A stretch of DNA of 64,000 bases from F23-D06 sp045130275 (GTDB taxonomy: Bacteria; Bacteroidota; Bacteroidia; Bacteroidales; WCHB1-69), in NCBI GenBank assembly GCA_045130275.1, contig JBGUPL010000081.1:68539-132538 (forward strand), in the 5' to 3' direction. The position numbers and the translations under genes are program-made. Positions 16,916 to 24,671 of the stretch are shown in pieces (positions within the stretch are counted from its first letter, which is position 1; each line of letters begins with the position of its first letter). The notes beneath the pieces were generated by a model. The model saw only the letters and a program-made list of their open reading frames with translations. It had not been told where the DNA came from and searched no databases.

Positions 16916-18328
16916 ATGACATACAAAAAGTTGCTCCTTTTTCCGTTATTGTTTTGGACAATTTGTTCATTCTCAACCTTATACGCGCAAAGCGAACAGC
17001 AGTTTGAGACCGACCCCGTTATCTTGAACCGCATTGACCAATGGCAGGATCTCAAGTTCGGTCTGATGATGCACTGGGGTATTTACGCCCAGTGGGGCGT
17101 GGTGGAGTCATGGTCTATCTGCAATGAGCCTTGGATTGATAGAAAAGGTGTCCCATATACTGATTATAAAGCAGAATACCAGGCACTTAACAAAACATTC
17201 AATCCCACAAAATTTGATCCTGAATCCTGGGCAAAGTTGGCTAAAGACTGTGGGATGAAGTATTTCGTGTTCACAACTAAGCACCACGATGGCTTCTGCA
17301 TGTATAAAACGAAAGAGACCGACTATGCTATTACGGGCAAGGATTGTCCGTTTTCAAAGAATCCCAAGGCCGATGTCACTGGCGAACTTGTGAAAGCATT
17401 CCGAAACCAAGGGCTTTGGACGGGTCTCTATTTCTCGAAGCCAGACTGGCACTGTCCTGATTACTGGGCTCCGGAGTGGGCGACTCCAGACAGGAATGTC
17501 AATTACGATCCCGAAAAGCATCCCGACAGATGGGAGAAATATTGCGACTTTACCCGCAAACAGCTGCATGAACTTGCCAACAACTACGGCGATATCGATA
17601 TTCTTTGGCTCGACGGCGGATGGGTGCGCCCCGAATGGAGTGTGGACGAGGAGACCCGTGAATGGCTCGGCTGTCAGGGCTGGATCCAGGATATTGATAT
17701 GAATCGCGTGGCTAAGGACGTGCGCGCCAACAATCCCGACCTCATCATCGTGGACCGTAGTGTCCACGGCAAGTATGAGAACTACCGCACCCCCGAACAA
17801 CAGGTGCCTGACACGCTCCTGCCATACCCGTGGGAGACCTGTATGTCGATGGGTGATTCCTGGTCGTATGTGGCCACCGACAACTATAAATCCACTAACC
17901 GACTGATACACTTGTTGATAGATATCGTGGCTAAAGGCGGTAATTTCTTGCTGAACGTGGGTCCGTCGCCGGAAGGTACCCTGCCGCAAACCGCTGTTGA
18001 ACGTCTGCAAGATATGGGCAAATGGTTGAATGTCAATGGGAAAGCGATTTATAACACTCGTCCGTGCTTGCCCTATTGTTGCGGTCAGGTACGCTTCACC
18101 CAAAGCAAGGAAGGACAACGTTATGCTCTGCTGTTAATCCCTGAAAGCGAAGCCGTTCCAACTGCCTATACCTTCAAGGGCACCGAGAAACCGGTGAAGA
18201 CAGGCGAGGCTGTCATTCTTGGCACTTCTGAGAAGGCCATCGTCTCCAAGAAAGGCAACGAATACACTATCACTCTTCCCAAAGGTGTGCGCCAAAAGGC
18301 CAAGGATGCCGTGGTGGTTGTGCTATAG
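16916..18328 (+). CDS. Secreted alpha-L-fucosidase, GH29
   Basis: Hydrolyses terminal alpha-L-fucose from glycans such as mucin or plant oligosaccharides. The 470-residue protein starts with a signal peptide (LLLFPLLFWTICSFSTLYAQ). The GH29 core is clear: KFGLMMHWGIYAQWGVVESW, then KYFVFTTKHHDGFCMYKTK, then DILWLDGGWVRPEW with the expected nucleophile at about Asp233. The short tail after residue 380 suggests a small beta domain. It sits 21 bases after dxs without an evident promoter of its own. The stop codon lies at the start of a heptad repeat. Confidence 0.93.
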   Translation: MTYKKLLLFPLLFWTICSFSTLYAQSEQQFETDPVILNRIDQWQDLKFGLMMHWGIYAQWGVVESWSICNEPWIDRKGVPYTDYKAEYQALNKTFNPTKFDPESWAKLAKDCGMKYFVFTTKHHDGFCMYKTKETDYAITGKDCPFSKNPKADVTGELVKAFRNQGLWTGLYFSKPDWHCPDYWAPEWATPDRNVNYDPEKHPDRWEKYCDFTRKQLHELANNYGDIDILWLDGGWVRPEWSVDEETREWLGCQGWIQDIDMNRVAKDVRANNPDLIIVDRSVHGKYENYRTPEQQVPDTLLPYPWETCMSMGDSWSYVATDNYKSTNRLIHLLIDIVAKGGNFLLNVGPSPEGTLPQTAVERLQDMGKWLNVNGKAIYNTRPCLPYCCGQVRFTQSKEGQRYALLLIPESEAVPTAYTFKGTEKPVKTGEAVILGTSEKAIVSKKGNEYTITLPKGVRQKAKDAVVVVL

Positions 18329-18372
18329 AGACGTAGGACGTAAGACTTGAGACTTGGGAATTGGGAATTAAA
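18326..18372. repeat. Heptad repeat with drifting unit after the fucosidase gene
   Basis: Successive 7-bp units read TAGAGAC GTAGGAC GTAAGAC TTGAGAC TTGGGAA TTGGGAA TTAAATG. Each differs from the last by one to three bases, so the unit drifts along the array. The first unit includes the TAG stop of the GH29 gene. Confidence 0.75.
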
Positions 18373-18393
18373 TGAAACAGTAGCGAATAGACG

Positions 18394-19218
18394 ATGTTTT
18401 TAAAAGACGCTTTTCTTGAACAGCCTCGTAGAAACAGGACGCACGAAGCGCAAGTAACTTCACACAAATGCAGCGCAGTGTGGGGTGTGCTGTTGATCTT
18501 CACGCTTCTCTGTGGTACCGCCTGTAACTCATCCTCTAAAGACCAAAAGTCCCAAATCGAAACAACGGATACCCTCGATGAAACTCCGGTACCTGTCCCG
18601 CCCAAATACACCGAGATGGAGCAGAAACTTCTTGACTTCGGCTTGGTGGACATTGCCGAGGTCGATTCCACCATCGGGGTATTCATCGTCTATGCCACGC
18701 CGGACAATTTCCTCGGACACGTCTTGTATCCTGAAATCCACCATGCTTTCGCCATCCCTGCAATGGCGCAGAAACTTGTCAAGGCGCAGCAACGTTTGAA
18801 AGCGATTCGTCCCGATTTATCGCTGCTCATCTACGATGCCGCCCGTCCGCTCAGTGTCCAGCGCGAAATGTGGGAATCGGTCAAAGGGACGCCCAACATT
18901 TCGTTTGTTGCCAACCCTGCAAAGGGTAGGGGAATGCACAACTACGGTGCTGCGGTTGATATCACCATCATGGACAGTACGGGCACGCCGCTACCGATGG
19001 GATCAAAGCACGATTATTTCGGTCCCGAGGCGCGTATTGACCATGAGGCGGATTTGGTTGCCAACGGGTTGATAACCAAAGCGGAACTGGAGAACCGCAA
19101 ACTGCTGCGCCGCGTGATGACGGAAAGCGGTTTCATCACGTGCGTGTCAGAGTGGTGGCATTTCAACCACATTCCTTCCATCCGGGCGAAGTCTGAATTG
19201 AAAATCATTGATTTCTAG
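18394..19218 (+). CDS. VanX/DdpX-like D-Ala-D-Ala dipeptidase (M15), lipoprotein
   Basis: The C-terminal 190 residues match peptidase family M15D, which cleaves D-Ala-D-Ala and related dipeptides. Visible motifs are YDAARPLSVQREMWE, the zinc-ligand block GMHNYGAAVDITIMD (SxHxxGxAxD type), and the closing EWWHFNH with catalytic Glu and third His. The N-terminus contains a hydrophobic stretch ending LLCGTAC, a lipobox, so it is probably a lipoprotein in the periplasm. With ATG 18394 the lipobox Cys is preceded by over 40 residues; a GTG at 18478 would give a compact signal and may be the real start. A role in peptidoglycan recycling fits better than vancomycin resistance, since no vanHA genes are near. 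Confidence 0.82.
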   Translation: MFLKDAFLEQPRRNRTHEAQVTSHKCSAVWGVLLIFTLLCGTACNSSSKDQKSQIETTDTLDETPVPVPPKYTEMEQKLLDFGLVDIAEVDSTIGVFIVYATPDNFLGHVLYPEIHHAFAIPAMAQKLVKAQQRLKAIRPDLSLLIYDAARPLSVQREMWESVKGTPNISFVANPAKGRGMHNYGAAVDITIMDSTGTPLPMGSKHDYFGPEARIDHEADLVANGLITKAELENRKLLRRVMTESGFITCVSEWWHFNHIPSIRAKSELKIIDF

Positions 19219-19220
19219 AT

Positions 19221-19253
19221 AAAAAAACACCTGCGAAACCGCAGGTGTTTTTT
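19221..19253. terminator. Bidirectional terminator between the dipeptidase gene and tRNA-Ala
   Basis: AAAAAACACCTGC and GCAGGTGTTTTTT pair perfectly around a 6-base loop. The A and T runs on the two sides allow it to work in both directions, for the plus-strand dipeptidase gene and the minus-strand tRNA. Confidence 0.9.
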
Positions 19254-19256
19254 CTG

Positions 19257-19330
19257 TGGAGCGTATGAGAATCGAACTCACGACCTCTTGACTGCCAGTC
19301 AAACGCTCTAGCCAACTGAGCTAACGCCCC
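19257..19330 (-). tRNA. tRNA-Ala (anticodon GGC)
   Basis: The minus strand gives a 74-nt cloverleaf without CCA. The acceptor GGGGCGT pairs with ACGCTCC and includes the G3-U70 wobble that identifies alanine tRNAs; the discriminator is A. The anticodon stem TTTGA/TCAAG (one wobble) holds the loop CTGGCAG, giving anticodon GGC. The T arm contains GTTCGATTC. A TATCTTTG promoter lies at 19349-19356 and the terminator at 19221-19253. Confidence 0.95.
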
Positions 19331-19348
19331 ATCGTTTGAAATCGGCGG

Positions 19349-19356
19349 CAAAGATA
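19349..19356 (-). promoter_or_regulatory. -7 box (TATCTTTG) of the tRNA-Ala promoter
   Basis: The minus strand has TATCTTTGCCGCCGATTTC, nearly the same as the tRNA-Gly promoter (TATTTTTGCCGCCGATTTC) at 266. The upstream T-run and ATATC are also shared. Confidence 0.75.
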
Positions 19357-19387
19357 CACTTTTTTTCGATATGCGATGTGTTTTTCT

Positions 19388-19424
19388 TTGGCTTTTGGTT
19401 TTTAGCTTTTGGATTTTAGCTAAC
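19388..19424. repeat. Heptad repeat (CTTTTGG TTTTTAG CTTTTGG ATTTTAG)
   Basis: Four to five 7-bp units of the CTNTTRG family lie between the tRNA-Ala promoter and the 3' end of the trmN6-like gene. The last unit reaches the end of that gene at 19420. Confidence 0.7.
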
Positions 19425-20142
19425 ATATTGTGAGATATGGATTTACAAGCTCCAAATACGCTTTTGTGTAATGCAATTCCGAATCTCGGATATCGAGATA
19501 GTTTTCTTTTTCCGGAAAAATATTGCGACAATATTCGCGCACCACACGGAAAATTGGCTTGCTCGTGGTGGGGCGTATGTATATTGATTTCCGACAATGC
19601 CATTTCCCGATGGTGTATCGGTGGAATTCTTCCATCTCCGTCGGGGGGAGGATTAGCGCAAAACGTCCATCTGGTGACAATAGTTTTTCAACCCCGTCCG
19701 CCAGTTCCTGGAACGAAAGCTGCCCGTCGCCATGTTTGCTCTGTAACTTGCTTTTATCCTGGGGCTTAAGGTCTCCATGAAAATAGGGAGGATTACTTAC
19801 TATGAGATCAAAACGGCATGCATTATCTTGATTTGCAAAGTCTTGCAGACTGATTTTCTCAAAATGGAGACTGCTGTTTGGGAGCAAAGGGAATCGGGCG
19901 GCATTTTCGCAAGCCTCCGCGATGGAGTCTGCATCCACATCAATTCCTACAATATTCGGAATAGTCTGATTTTCTGAAAGTTTCTGCGCCAGACAAAAAG
20001 CAATGACTCCGCAGCCGCAGCCAATGTCCAGCACTGTCTGAGCGGAATTCACCTGCGTGAGAGCAGCCAACAGCACAGCGTCAGTCCCGATTTTCAGAGT
20101 ACTACGCTCGTGCGCTAAGTCAAACTGCTTGAAATGAAACAT
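19420..20142 (-). CDS. trmN6: tRNA1(Val) adenine(37)-N6-methyltransferase-like protein
   Basis: A 240-residue class I SAM-dependent methyltransferase. The SAM motif is VLDIGCGCGVIAFCLAQKL and the amino-methyltransferase catalytic motif is LIVSNPPYFHGDLKPQDKSK, the NPPY signature of enzymes that methylate the exocyclic nitrogen of adenine. The opening FKQFDLAHERSTLKIGTDAVLLA is typical of the TrmN6/YfiC group, which modifies A37 of tRNA1(Val). I start at ATG 20142 because the frame upstream of it runs only through a heptad repeat. It lies downstream of manA on the same strand. The substrate is inferred from family. Confidence 0.85.
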   Translation of the reverse strand: MFHFKQFDLAHERSTLKIGTDAVLLAALTQVNSAQTVLDIGCGCGVIAFCLAQKLSENQTIPNIVGIDVDADSIAEACENAARFPLLPNSSLHFEKISLQDFANQDNACRFDLIVSNPPYFHGDLKPQDKSKLQSKHGDGQLSFQELADGVEKLLSPDGRFALILPPTEMEEFHRYTIGKWHCRKSIYIRPTTSKPIFRVVREYCRNIFPEKENYLDIRDSELHYTKAYLELVNPYLTIC

Positions 20143-20147
20143 TTTCT

Positions 20148-20189
20148 GGCTGTTAGCTTTTAGCTGTTGGCCAATAGCCAATGGCTGTG
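20148..20189. repeat. Heptad repeat (CTGTTAG CTTTTAG CTGTTGG CCAATAG CCAATGG)
   Basis: Six 7-bp units fill the spacer between manA and the trmN6-like gene. The strand sense of the unit changes halfway (CTGTTGG to CCAATAG), so the array can fold back on itself. Confidence 0.8.
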
Positions 20190-20193
20190 ATGG

Positions 20194-21177
20194 TTATGAA
20201 CAATAAACCTCTAACAATTTCGCTTTTGGATCGGGGATGATTTGCAGCTGGTCGATTTCGGCGGGAACCAGCACTACTTCGCCGGTCTCCAACCGCTCCT
20301 TGAACGAGTCTGAAACCAAAAACACGCTGCCTCCCAGACAGATATAGATGACAAAAGAATCGAGATTCACAAATGATTTCTGTACCTGCATGTCCATTTC
20401 CAGCAGGTTGGTGTTGAAATAAGGCGAATGCACGAGCGTCACGGTTTTGTTCATCTCGTGCTCGTAATGTACTTGGAAATCAGATAGATTTTGTTCGGAA
20501 TGGATGGCATCGAAGGCCTCTTCGGTATGCAATTCCCGGCTGTTGCCTTGGTCATCTACGCGGTTCCAGTCGTAGATGCGGAAGGTGATGTCTGAGGGTT
20601 GCTGGATTTCGGCGAGTAATACTCCCTTACCGATTGCGTGTACCGTACCTGCGGGGATCATGAAGGTGTCGCCAGGTTTTACAGGATAGAACTTGAGATA
20701 CTTTTCCAAAGTACCGTTCTCCACGGCATCCAGGTACTGCTGTGCAGTAATTTTCTGATTGAAACCGACATACAAGCCTGCTCCTTCGTCCGCTTGGATC
20801 ACATGCCACATCTCGGTCTTGCCGTTCTGCCCGTAGTGTTCCTGCGCGAAATCGTCATCAGGGTGCACTTGCACGGAGAGGTTGTCCTGCGCGTCGATGA
20901 ACTTGATGAGCAACGGGAACCCCAGTCCGTACTTTTCGTAGTTTTTCTCTCCGACGAGGTCGGTGAGGTAGATTTCCATCAGTTCGTTGAGGTTGTTTTC
21001 AGCGAGAAAACCGTTGGCCACCACGGATTCGTCATCGACAATGCCGGAGACCTCCCAGCTTTCGCCGCAGTTTTTCAGCGGGCTGATTTTGTGTTTCAGA
21101 ATAGTTTCGATTTTGTTGCCGCCCCAGATTTTCTCTTTCAAGACGGGCGTGAATTTCAGAGGATATAACGTTGCCAT
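20194..21177 (-). CDS. manA: Mannose-6-phosphate isomerase, class I type
   Basis: Zinc enzyme interconverting mannose 6-phosphate and fructose 6-phosphate, giving precursors for GDP-mannose and surface sugars. The 327-residue protein begins LYPLKFTPVLKEKIWGGNKI, contains the zinc-ligand motif QVHPDDDFAQEHYG and the later segment GTVHAIGKGVLLAEIQQ with another ligand His, then RIYDWNR. These match the short cupin-type isomerase common in Bacteroidota and Firmicutes. An unknown secreted-protein gene precedes it by 4 bases on the same strand, so they are likely cotranscribed. Confidence 0.93.
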   Translation of the reverse strand: MATLYPLKFTPVLKEKIWGGNKIETILKHKISPLKNCGESWEVSGIVDDESVVANGFLAENNLNELMEIYLTDLVGEKNYEKYGLGFPLLIKFIDAQDNLSVQVHPDDDFAQEHYGQNGKTEMWHVIQADEGAGLYVGFNQKITAQQYLDAVENGTLEKYLKFYPVKPGDTFMIPAGTVHAIGKGVLLAEIQQPSDITFRIYDWNRVDDQGNSRELHTEEAFDAIHSEQNLSDFQVHYEHEMNKTVTLVHSPYFNTNLLEMDMQVQKSFVNLDSFVIYICLGGSVFLVSDSFKERLETGEVVLVPAEIDQLQIIPDPKAKLLEVYCS

Positions 21178-21181
21178 ATCT

Positions 21182-22138
21182 TTATTGAACGGAATAGTAG
21201 TTTCGGTTTTTATGCTGGTAGTCGGGCCGCACCTTGTCAGGGTTGGAGCCGCGCACGTTTTTCAGGAATACCCATTTGCCGTCCTCTTCGATAAACCCTT
21301 GATTCAGACTGGATTCCGGCACCATATAGGCGGGTATGTTCTTCATGGACTCGTCCATCGGGATCAGCTCCTCGAAGATAATCATGTCGCAACGCAACCG
21401 TTTGTAATCGAAATCGTGCGTTTTGGGGTTATATTTGCCGGTACTGACGAGGTACTCCTGGTTTTCGTAATTGAGATACATGGTGGCGTTCTTGGAGTAT
21501 TCGAAAATGACCCGCGCCACCTTTTCGGTGTAGTTTTTGAAAACACGCCCGCCGAAAATCGGGGTCATGTCCTTGTTGAAATGCAGAATCTCAATCAGTT
21601 TCTGATTGGTGAACATGTCATTGCCGTTCCAACCGAGCAGCGTGTAGTAGGTGGTGCTCTTGTCCTTCACGGGGATCAATTTGTAATAGACAGCGCCGTA
21701 CCAACGGTTGTGGTTGCCTACTTGCGTTTTCGGATAATCTATGTTCAAGCGTTTGTCGTACAGCGGGTAGAGAACATATTTTTTTCGTGCATCGTTATAG
21801 ACGTGGATGAAGCCGAAATTCTCAATGTCATAGTTGTTCTTGATGACATACCACGTGAATATCTTGAAAACGTTGTCTGGCGAAGCCAGCACGCTGAAAT
21901 TTTTGACGGAATCCCAAGTGAACTTGAAAGCGTCGGGCATTTGCAGAACCTCCTCCAAAAGGGTCATAAAATCCTCGTTGAGGGCAAGGCGTGCGGTCTC
22001 GTCGGATTCAGCCATCACCTGGTCGCGCAAGTGGCAGAGGCTGTCTTCCCACATACGGAAATCGGCCTTCTTTTGGGGGAAAGCCGTTGTTCCGCAGAAC
22101 AGGATTATCGCCAATATGACAGAAACGCGCTTGAGCAT
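21182..22138 (-). CDS. Unknown secreted protein upstream of manA
   Basis: I do not recognise this 318-residue family. It starts with a signal peptide (VSVILAIILFCGTTAFPQ) and is otherwise soluble, with aromatic-rich beta-like stretches such as VKNFSVLASPDNVFKIFTWYV, RWYGAVYYKLIPV and YYTLLGWNGNDMF. It should be periplasmic or surface-exposed. A TATTTTTG -7 box lies at 22153-22160 and manA follows after 4 bases, so it leads a small transcript. No catalytic motif is evident. Similar conserved hypothetical proteins occur in Bacteroidales as far as I recall. Confidence 0.75.
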   Translation of the reverse strand: MLKRVSVILAIILFCGTTAFPQKKADFRMWEDSLCHLRDQVMAESDETARLALNEDFMTLLEEVLQMPDAFKFTWDSVKNFSVLASPDNVFKIFTWYVIKNNYDIENFGFIHVYNDARKKYVLYPLYDKRLNIDYPKTQVGNHNRWYGAVYYKLIPVKDKSTTYYTLLGWNGNDMFTNQKLIEILHFNKDMTPIFGGRVFKNYTEKVARVIFEYSKNATMYLNYENQEYLVSTGKYNPKTHDFDYKRLRCDMIIFEELIPMDESMKNIPAYMVPESSLNQGFIEEDGKWVFLKNVRGSNPDKVRPDYQHKNRNYYSVQ

Positions 22139-22152
22139 CTGAATACAAACGG

Positions 22153-22160
22153 CAAAAATA
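22153..22160 (-). promoter_or_regulatory. -7 box (TATTTTTG) of the secreted protein-manA transcript
   Basis: Minus-strand TATTTTTGCCG matches TAnnTTTG, 15 bases before the start at 22138. The divergent clcA promoter (TACATTTG at 22192-22199) lies about 30 bases away, so the two promoters are back to back. Confidence 0.7.
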
Positions 22161-22217
22161 CAAAATATATTGCACCATATCGAAAATTATGTACATTTGC
22201 CGCTTTGAGTTTTCGGT

Positions 22218-24005
22218 ATGAAAAACAGAAGGTTTCTATATTTCATTGCGCGGTGCAGGCGGTTCTTCAAGCGGCACTTCCAGGACAAGACTATGGTGCT
22301 GATTCTCAGCGTGGTAATTGGCATGCTGGGAGCCGCTGCGGCCATTATCATCAAGAACTTGCTGCACTTCACCACACGGCTGCTGAGCGAAGCATTCCCT
22401 GTGGCCGATGTCAACTATCTCTACCTGATCTTCCCGCCCATCGGCATTTTCCTGACGCTCCTGTTCGTGCGACGTGTGGTGCGCGACAACCTCAGCCACG
22501 GCGTGAGCATCGTGCTGAAGTCCATCTGCAAGAGCGATGGCATGTTACGGTTTCACAACGTCTATTCCTCCATGGTGGCGAGTGCCATCACCGTCGGGTT
22601 CGGCGGTTCCGTGGGATTGGAGGCGCCCATCGTGCTTACCGGTAGCGCCATCGGTTCGAACGTGGCGCGCTTTTTCCACCTCAACACGAAACAGACTACG
22701 CTGTTGCTGGCATGCGGCTCTACGGCTGCCATGGCGGCTATTTTCAAGGCGCCTATTGCGGCGCTAGTCTTCACCTTCGAGGTGCTGATGCTTGACCTCA
22801 CCGGCAGCGCGATTCTGCCACTCTTGCTCTCTGCTGCTACGGGAACGGTGATGTCCGTCCTTTTTCTGGGTCAAGACGTGATGTTCACTATTGACGCGAC
22901 ACAGGGATTTTCAGTAGGCAACATTCCCTTCTACATTATTTTGGGCGCACTCTGCGGCTTTGTTTCCGTCTATTTCCTGCGCATGTCCCGCTGGATTGAG
23001 AAACAGATGCGACGGATAAAGAAAATCTATGTGCGCGCCCTGATCGGCTCGCTGGCCCTCTGCCTGCTCATCTACCTCTTTCCCGCATTCTACGGTGAAG
23101 GTTACAACAACATCAACGACCTTCTGCACGGCGAATGGATTTCCGTCTTCAACAATTCCCCACTTCTGGAACTGATGGGCCACGAAGGACTGTTGGTGTT
23201 GGCCATCATCGGCATCATCCTGATGAAAGTCTTCGCAACCACGTTCACCACGACGGCCGGCGGCGTGGGCGGCGTGTTCGCTCCGACGCTCTTCATCGGC
23301 GCGTTTGTTGGCTTCCTGGTCGCGCATGTGGCGCAGGTCTTCCTCCACGTCGATCTGCCCTACGTCAACTTCATCCTCGCGGGCATGGCCGGTGTCATGA
23401 CCGGCGTCATGCAGGCCCCGCTCACGGCCATGTTCCTCATCGCCGAATCCTCAACGGGTTACACGCTGCTGATTCCGCTGATGGTCACCGCCGCTTGCTC
23501 CTACCTCTGCGTCAACCCGTTCGAAAAATATTCCGTCTATACCCAACCGTTGGCCGAGAAGGATAACCTCCGCACCCACAACAAAGACAAATACGCGCTC
23601 CGCAAACTGCCGTGGCATCAAACCATCGACACCAACATCCTCACCGTTCCCGTGCACAGCACCCTGCGCACCTATACCGACATCATCGCTCAATGCAAGC
23701 GCAACCTCTTTGTGGTCATCGACGAAAACAACCTCTTCTCGGGTCTCTTAGTGATGGATGACCACCGCGACGTCATCTTCAAGCAGGAACTCTACGACAA
23801 AGTGCATGTCGAGGACCTGATGATTGAGCCGGAAGAGTTTATCTACGATGACGACACGGCCGCTATCGTTTTAGAGAAGTTCAAACGCACCGGTAACTTC
23901 AACATGCCCGTCATCACCCGCGACCGCAAATACATCGGATTCGTCTCTAAAGCCAAGTTCTTGTCGGAATATCAGACGTTTATTGCGGATAATTCGGAAG
24001 ACTGA
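22218..24005 (+). CDS. ClC-family chloride channel/transporter with CBS domains
   Basis: A 595-residue inner-membrane chloride channel or Cl-/H+ antiporter. After a basic N-terminus come about ten hydrophobic segments. The family selectivity motifs are visible: FGGSVGLEAPIVLTGSAIGS, corresponding to the GxExP region with the gating glutamate, and GGVGGVFAPTLFIGAFVG, corresponding to GxFxP. The C-terminal 150 residues form a CBS-domain pair (VPVHSTLRTYTDIIAQCKRNLFVV and FKRTGNFNMPVITRDRKYIGF) expected to bind nucleotides and regulate transport. The conserved glutamate suggests antiport, but this is not certain. Confidence 0.92.
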   Translation: MKNRRFLYFIARCRRFFKRHFQDKTMVLILSVVIGMLGAAAAIIIKNLLHFTTRLLSEAFPVADVNYLYLIFPPIGIFLTLLFVRRVVRDNLSHGVSIVLKSICKSDGMLRFHNVYSSMVASAITVGFGGSVGLEAPIVLTGSAIGSNVARFFHLNTKQTTLLLACGSTAAMAAIFKAPIAALVFTFEVLMLDLTGSAILPLLLSAATGTVMSVLFLGQDVMFTIDATQGFSVGNIPFYIILGALCGFVSVYFLRMSRWIEKQMRRIKKIYVRALIGSLALCLLIYLFPAFYGEGYNNINDLLHGEWISVFNNSPLLELMGHEGLLVLAIIGIILMKVFATTFTTTAGGVGGVFAPTLFIGAFVGFLVAHVAQVFLHVDLPYVNFILAGMAGVMTGVMQAPLTAMFLIAESSTGYTLLIPLMVTAACSYLCVNPFEKYSVYTQPLAEKDNLRTHNKDKYALRKLPWHQTIDTNILTVPVHSTLRTYTDIIAQCKRNLFVVIDENNLFSGLLVMDDHRDVIFKQELYDKVHVEDLMIEPEEFIYDDDTAAIVLEKFKRTGNFNMPVITRDRKYIGFVSKAKFLSEYQTFIADNSED

Positions 24006-24006
24006 T

Positions 24007-24088
24007 TTGGCCATTGGCTATTAGCTGTTGGCTGTTTATTCTGACTATTGAACCCCTTAACCTTTAACCCTTAACCTTTAACCTTTAT
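24007..24088. repeat. Two heptad repeats between clcA and rfbC
   Basis: At 24007-24036 units read TTGGCCA TTGGCTA TTAGCTG TTGGCTG. At 24051-24088 a different unit runs TTAACCT TTAACCC TTAACCT TTAACCT. Both have period seven and end at the rfbC start region. They are two members of the same spacer repeat type. Confidence 0.85.
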
Positions 24089-24089
24089 A

Positions 24090-24638
24090 ATGGAAATAAT
24101 CAAAACAAACATAGACGGATTGTTAATCATCGAGCCGACGGTTTTCAAGGATGACCGCGGGTATTTTTTCGAGAGTTATAACGAGCAACGGTTCAAAGAG
24201 TTGGGCGTTTTGGACGATTTTGTGCAGGATAACCAGTCGTGTTCGCAGAAAGGAGTGGTGCGCGGGTTGCATTTCCAGAAGCCGCCCTACGCGCAGGCCA
24301 AGTTGGTGCGGGTGCTGCGCGGCGCGGTCATCGATTTCGCTGTGGATATCCGCAAGGGCAGCCCGACTTACGGAAAATACGAGAGTGTGTTGCTCACCGC
24401 CGAGAATTTCCGCCAGTTCTACTTGCCCGCCGGCTTCGCGCACGGTTTCGCCGCCTTGGAGGACGACACCGTCTTCGCCTACAAGTGCTCCAACTTCTAC
24501 AACAAAGCCTCTGAAGGCTGTATCTTGTTCAACGACAAGGATTTGAACATCGACTGGCAGGTGGAGAATCCGATCACGTCGGAGAAGGACTTGCTGGGCG
24601 AGGCGTTTGCAGATTTCGTGTCGCCGTTCGAATACTAA
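24090..24638 (+). CDS. rfbC: dTDP-4-dehydrorhamnose 3,5-epimerase
   Basis: Third enzyme of dTDP-L-rhamnose synthesis, epimerising C3 and C5 of the keto sugar. The 182 residues are full length and carry the family signatures: DDRGYFFESYN, the catalytic-His segment SQKGVVRGLHFQKPP, RGAVIDFAVDIRKGSPTYG, and YLPAGFAHGFAAL with the base and tyrosine region. The partner genes rfbA, rfbB and rfbD are not next to it, so the pathway is scattered. Heptad repeats fill its upstream spacer, and a GH97 gene follows 33 bases later with its own promoter. Confidence 0.95.
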   Translation: MEIIKTNIDGLLIIEPTVFKDDRGYFFESYNEQRFKELGVLDDFVQDNQSCSQKGVVRGLHFQKPPYAQAKLVRVLRGAVIDFAVDIRKGSPTYGKYESVLLTAENFRQFYLPAGFAHGFAALEDDTVFAYKCSNFYNKASEGCILFNDKDLNIDWQVENPITSEKDLLGEAFADFVSPFEY

Positions 24639-24644
24639 ATTCCG

Positions 24645-24652
24645 TATCTTTG
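24645..24652 (+). promoter_or_regulatory. -7 box (TATCTTTG) of the GH97 gene
   Basis: TATCTTTGCCGCCC matches TAnnTTTG and lies 19 bases before the GH97 ATG, so the 5' leader would be only about a dozen bases. Confidence 0.7.
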
Positions 24653-24671
24653 CCGCCCAAATCCTGTCATT

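Noticed and set aside
18394..19218. Vancomycin resistance determinant (vanX)
   Set aside because: No vanH, vanA, vanR or vanS genes are near, and lipoprotein DdpX-like peptidases are ordinary in this phylum.
19257..19330. Reading this tRNA as glycine
   Set aside because: The anticodon is GGC and the acceptor has G3-U70, both diagnostic of alanine.
20987..22645. A 552-codon plus-strand open frame across manA, the secreted-protein gene and the clcA start
   Set aside because: It is antisense to two good genes and out of frame with the third; its product has no coherent domains. It is a shadow of biased codon use.
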